DNA from: Accumulibacter sp.
Lineage (GTDB): Bacteria > Pseudomonadota > Gammaproteobacteria > Burkholderiales > Rhodocyclaceae
DNA: 64,000 nt
NCBI RefSeq assembly: GCF_036625195.1
Contig: NZ_JAZKUG010000001.1
Coordinates: 1,860,001-1,924,000, forward strand
Direction of reading: 5' to 3'
Positions 61,085-64,000 of the stretch are shown here, piece after piece. The position numbers and the translations under genes were made by a program. Numbering within the stretch: position 1 is the first letter of the stretch; each line of letters opens with the position of its first letter. The notes under the pieces are model-generated. The model was given only the letters and a program-made list of their open reading frames with translations. It did not search any database and was not told the origin of the DNA.

Positions 61085-62221
61085 TCAGGTGGATTGCCCC
61101 TTGCCGGCCGTCCCCACCTGCCCGGCGATCGCCGCATCGGCGGCCAGCAGGCGGATCGCCGACTTCTGCAACTGCAGCGGCACGCACGCGCCGGGGATGA
61201 TTCCCCGCCGCTGCGCCACCGCGGCGCCGATGGCGAAGTTCAGCGTCGCCTCGCGGCGGCCGTCGACGCGGGCGCTGACGGTGGCGTGTCCGCGCCAGGC
61301 GAGGCGCTCGCTGACGACCGCGCTGACGGTGTTCTCGCGTTCGCTCTGGTGCTCGCGGACGAGCACCACCGCCGCTTCCGGGACCAGCCAGGAGACCGTC
61401 TCGCCGACCGCGAAGGCCGGCTGGTGCGACGCCGCCAAGGGCCGTCCGAGCCACTCGATGAGCGTCGTGTCGGCCGCCGGCAGGTGCTGCAGCACCCTGC
61501 CCTCGAACAGGTTCGGCTGGTCGGTCAGGCGGGCGACGAGGGCGCTCGCCGGCTGCGCCAGCATCGTCTCGGGAGCGGCGGTCTGCAGCGTGCGGCCACG
61601 ATGCAGGACCGTCATGCGGTCGGCGAGCAGGGCGGCCTCCTCGAGGTCGTGCGTGACGAGGACGATCGGGATGGCGAGCGAGCGCCGCAGCTCGATCAAC
61701 TGGCGCAGGAGCTTGCGCCGCGTCACCTGGTCGACCGCCGAGAATGGTTCGTCGAGCAGCAGCACCTGCGGTTCGCGCGCCAGCGCGCGGGCGAGGGCGA
61801 CGCGCTGCTGCTGGCCGCCGGAGAGTTCGGCCGGGCGACGGTCGTCGAAGCCGTCGAGATTGCAGCGCGCCAGCCAGTGACGCCCGCGTGCGACCCGTTC
61901 CGCCGGCGGCAGGTGACCGAGCGCCTGCACGACGTTGGCCAGCGCGCTCAGGTGCGGGAAGAGGGCATAGTGCTGGAAGACGAAACCGACGCGGCGTTCC
62001 TGCGGCCGGACGTCGATGCCGCGGGCGGCATCGAACCAGGTCGCGTCGGCGCAGCGGACGTGGCCGGCTGCCGGCCGGTGCAGGCCGGCGAGGCAGCGCA
62101 GGATTGTCGACTTGCCGCTGCCGGAGGGGCCGACGAGCGCCAGCAGCTCGCCGCTGGCGCAGTCGATGTCGGCGGCGAGCGGGATCGGCGCCGTCTGCTC
62201 GAGGCGGGCGCTGAGCGTCAT
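61085..62221 (-). CDS. modC: Molybdate ABC transporter ATP-binding protein
   Basis: From ATG 62221 the 378-residue product has Walker A GPSGSGKST (about 31-39), the signature LSGGQQQR, Walker B LLLDEPFSAVD and a C-terminal TOBE/MOP domain (about 255-375). It energises molybdate import. The ATG overlaps the modB stop by 4 nt. The open frame upstream inside modB is not coding. Confidence 0.92.
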   Translation of the reverse strand: MTLSARLEQTAPIPLAADIDCASGELLALVGPSGSGKSTILRCLAGLHRPAAGHVRCADATWFDAARGIDVRPQERRVGFVFQHYALFPHLSALANVVQALGHLPPAERVARGRHWLARCNLDGFDDRRPAELSGGQQQRVALARALAREPQVLLLDEPFSAVDQVTRRKLLRQLIELRRSLAIPIVLVTHDLEEAALLADRMTVLHRGRTLQTAAPETMLAQPASALVARLTDQPNLFEGRVLQHLPAADTTLIEWLGRPLAASHQPAFAVGETVSWLVPEAAVVLVREHQSERENTVSAVVSERLAWRGHATVSARVDGRREATLNFAIGAAVAQRRGIIPGACVPLQLQKSAIRLLAADAAIAGQVGTAGKGQST

Positions 62222-62880
62222 CGGCGCGGCAGCGAGCGGCCCAGCCGGCTGACCAGGATCACGGCGACGAAGGACAGCGCCAGCAGCAGCGCCGACATGC
62301 CGGCCGCCGCGGCGTCGTTGAACGCCTGCGCCTGGTCGTAGATGGCGATGGCGATCGTCCTCGTCTCGCCCGGCAGGCTGCCGCCGACCATCAGCACGAC
62401 ACCGAACTCGCCGAGCGTGTGGGCGAAGCTCAGCGCCAGCGCGGCGGCGATTCCCGGCCAGGCGAGCGGCAGCTCGATGCGCAGCAAGGTCTGCCAGCGC
62501 GACAGGCCAGAAACCCATGCCGCCTCGCGCAGCTCGCGCGGAATCGCCGCGAAGCTGCGCTGCATCGGCTGCACTGCGAACGGCAGGTTGACGATCAGCG
62601 AGGCGACGAGCAGGCCGTCGAAGCTGAACACCAGCATGCGCCCGGTCAGCGCCTGGTAGGCCTGGCCGAGCGGCGAGGCGCCGCCGAGGCCGAGCAGCAG
62701 GTAGTAGCCGAGGACCGTCGGCGGCAGCACCAGCGGCAGCAGGATCGCCGCTTCCAGCGCCGCACGGCCGCGCCAGGCCGACCACGCGAGCAGGCGCGCC
62801 AGCCAGACGCTCGGCGGCAGCAACAGCAGCGCGGTGGCGCTGGCGAGTTGCAGCGACAGCGAGAGCGCCTGCCAGTCCAT
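62218..62880 (-). CDS. modB: Molybdate ABC transporter permease
   Basis: The 220-residue permease has five or six transmembrane helices and the EAA loop EAAWVSGLSRWQTLLRIELPLAWPG (split by a helix turn), which contacts ModC. It forms the inner-membrane channel of the molybdate importer. It starts 6 nt after modA. Confidence 0.93.
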   Translation of the reverse strand: MDWQALSLSLQLASATALLLLPPSVWLARLLAWSAWRGRAALEAAILLPLVLPPTVLGYYLLLGLGGASPLGQAYQALTGRMLVFSFDGLLVASLIVNLPFAVQPMQRSFAAIPRELREAAWVSGLSRWQTLLRIELPLAWPGIAAALALSFAHTLGEFGVVLMVGGSLPGETRTIAIAIYDQAQAFNDAAAAGMSALLLALSFVAVILVSRLGRSLPRR

Positions 62881-62886
62881 CGTCGC

Positions 62887-63669
62887 TCAGTCGGTTGGCA
62901 GCGCGAAACCATGGCGCTCGAAGACGGTGCGCGCCGACGGTTGCTGCAGGTAGTCGTAGAAGCGCTGCGCCTCGGCGCCGGCACGCTGCGTCAGTGCCAT
63001 TCGCTGCCGCAGGGGCGGATGCCAGTCGCCCGGGATCAGCGCTGCGACGCTGCGCGTGGCGAGTTCCGGCGAGCGCGCCAGCGACCAGGCGACGAGGCCG
63101 CCCTGCGCCGAGCCGCTGAGCGCGAACTGCGCCGCCTGCGCGACGTTCTCGCCAAACACCAGCCGCCCCTGCAGTGGCTGCCAGAGCCCCGCCCGTTCGA
63201 GCGCGGCGCGGGCGGCACGGCCGTAGGGCGCGTGCTCCGGGTTGGCGATCGCCAGCCGCTGCAGCTTGCCGGCGGCGAGCGCACTGGCGAGACCGCGCAG
63301 CTCGCCATCGGCCGCCACCGGCGATCCGCGCGGCAGCAGCAGCGCCAGGCGGCCGATCGCGTACAGCCGTCCGCGGTCACGCAGCAGGCCCTGCCGGGCG
63401 AGCTGGAAGATGTACTCCTCGTCGGCCGAGAGGAAGAGTTCGTAGGGCGCGCCCTGCGGGATCTGGCGCGCGAAATGGCCCGACGAACCGAAGGAAAGGA
63501 TGATGCGAGTGCCGTGCTCCCGCTCGTAGCTGGCGGCAATCTCGCTCAGCGCGAACTTGAGGTCGGCGGCGGCGGCGACGTTGACCGCCGCCGCCCTGCC
63601 GCTGAGCGGCAGCAGCGAGAGCAGCAGCAGCGAGAGGAGCGGCCAGTGCCGCCGGCGGCCGGGCATCAT
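62887..63669 (-). CDS. modA: Molybdate ABC transporter substrate-binding protein
   Basis: The 260-residue protein has a signal peptide (about 1-27), then VNVAAAADLKFALSEIA and LSFGSSGHFARQI, the Ser-containing oxyanion-binding segments of ModA. It captures molybdate or tungstate in the periplasm. It starts 5 nt after the dehydrogenase stop. No ModE-binding site could be located because the dehydrogenase gene lies directly upstream. Confidence 0.92.
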   Translation of the reverse strand: MMPGRRRHWPLLSLLLLSLLPLSGRAAAVNVAAAADLKFALSEIAASYEREHGTRIILSFGSSGHFARQIPQGAPYELFLSADEEYIFQLARQGLLRDRGRLYAIGRLALLLPRGSPVAADGELRGLASALAAGKLQRLAIANPEHAPYGRAARAALERAGLWQPLQGRLVFGENVAQAAQFALSGSAQGGLVAWSLARSPELATRSVAALIPGDWHPPLRQRMALTQRAGAEAQRFYDYLQQPSARTVFERHGFALPTD

Positions 63670-63674
63670 CGGCC

Positions 63675-64000
63675 TCAGGCCACCCGGTTCTGCGGCTCGC
63701 CGCGGGCGAAGGCCTCGAGGTTGGCGGTCAGCTGGTCGGCGAGTGCCTGCATCGCCGGCTGGCTGGCCCAGGCGACGTGCGGCGTCAGCAGGAAGTTCGG
63801 CAGCGCCAGCAGCTCGGGCGTGAGCAGGGGGTTGCCGGCAGCCGGTGGCTCGACGCTGAGGACATCGAAGCCGGCGCCGGCGATGCGGCCCTCGCGCAGT
63901 GCGGCGAGCAGCGCCGCCTCGTCGACCAGGCCGCCGCGGGCGGTGTTGATCAGCAGCGCCGAGCGCTTCATCGCCTGCAGTTCGTCGGCACCGATCAGGT
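63675..64000 (-). CDS. D-2-hydroxyacid dehydrogenase, C-terminal part (starts beyond the window)
   Basis: The visible 107 codons include KRSALLINTARGGLVDE, the NAD-domain segment with the catalytic Arg region, GFDVLSVEPP with the catalytic Glu and LLTPHVAWAS with the catalytic His. This is a glycerate, lactate or phosphoglycerate dehydrogenase-type enzyme, and the substrate cannot be decided from the part seen. Confidence 0.88.
   Translation of the reverse strand, partial: LIGADELQAMKRSALLINTARGGLVDEAALLAALREGRIAGAGFDVLSVEPPAAGNPLLTPELLALPNFLLTPHVAWASQPAMQALADQLTANLEAFARGEPQNRVA

Noticed and set aside
61085..62785. modC as a 566-residue fusion starting inside modB
   Set aside because: The upstream part lies in the modB coding region in another frame. 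The ABC ATPase begins at the ATGA overlap at 62221.

Overview
The window is GC-rich chromosomal DNA from a betaproteobacterium. The gene order (ftsYEX next to an M16 peptidase pair, rsmD, coaD and ferredoxin; rsmI facing yraN-diaA-BON) and the gene content (a two-domain polyphosphate:AMP phosphotransferase, class II B12-dependent ribonucleotide reductase, ubiUVT, a di-haem cytochrome c peroxidase) suit a Rhodocyclales organism of the polyphosphate-accumulating Candidatus Accumulibacter type. That assignment is an inference from gene content. No rRNA, tRNA or CRISPR array was seen.

Region 1 (1-41 kb) is mostly core chromosome, densely packed with many 4-nt ATGA overlaps. It runs: the N-terminal part of an Orn/Lys/Arg decarboxylase, dcd, apbC, a cysteine-desulfhydrase-like PLP enzyme, an inositol-monophosphatase-like enzyme, a thioredoxin-fold protein, rsmE-pap-argA, yggX, rpiA, dgkA, ftsYEX, two M16 proteins, rsmD-coaD-ferredoxin, tyrS, cytochrome c peroxidase, a KASIII-like enzyme, ubiB, argS, a SPOR protein, dsbA, two SDRs, a metal-receptor-like protein, ubiU-ubiV-ubiT, an EamA transporter, tsaD, plsY, folB, a symporter remnant, a DUF2235/lectin-like/GST fusion, and the BON-diaA-HIRAN-yraN operon facing rsmI. 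Two textbook FNR-type boxes, each 31 bp (centre to centre) from a -10 element, precede the peroxidase and ubiUVT, so both appear to be switched on when oxygen is low.

Region 2 (40-48.7 kb) holds a molybdopterin oxidoreductase, then a decayed 3' half of a type 1 BREX phage-defence operon (pglX tail, mntA, hepT, pglZ, brxL), then a MaoC/phosphate acyltransferase fusion. The BREX piece sits exactly between two 144-bp direct repeats that duplicate the first 25 codons and upstream DNA of the molybdopterin gene. pglX, pglZ and brxL carry truncations, a nonsense codon and single-base frameshifts, whereas the MntA-HepT toxin-antitoxin pair inside the operon is intact.

Region 3 (48.7-59.6 kb) has nrdJ, with paired NrdR boxes and a perfect DnaA box in its leader, an HD-GYP protein and bfd. 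A mobile-element cluster follows. A two-gene element (DruA/DUF4338 protein plus DDE transposase) and an IS1634-family element with 14-bp inverted repeats separate fragments of three unrelated genes: the bacterioferritin C-terminus, part of an outer-membrane protein and the C-terminal part of a beta-propeller protein. The mismatched flanks show that rearrangement or deletion accompanied the insertions.

Region 4 (59.6-64 kb) returns to ordinary genes: a CPA2 antiporter, the molybdate transporter modABC (which may supply the molybdenum enzyme of region 2) and the 3' part of a D-2-hydroxyacid dehydrogenase gene.
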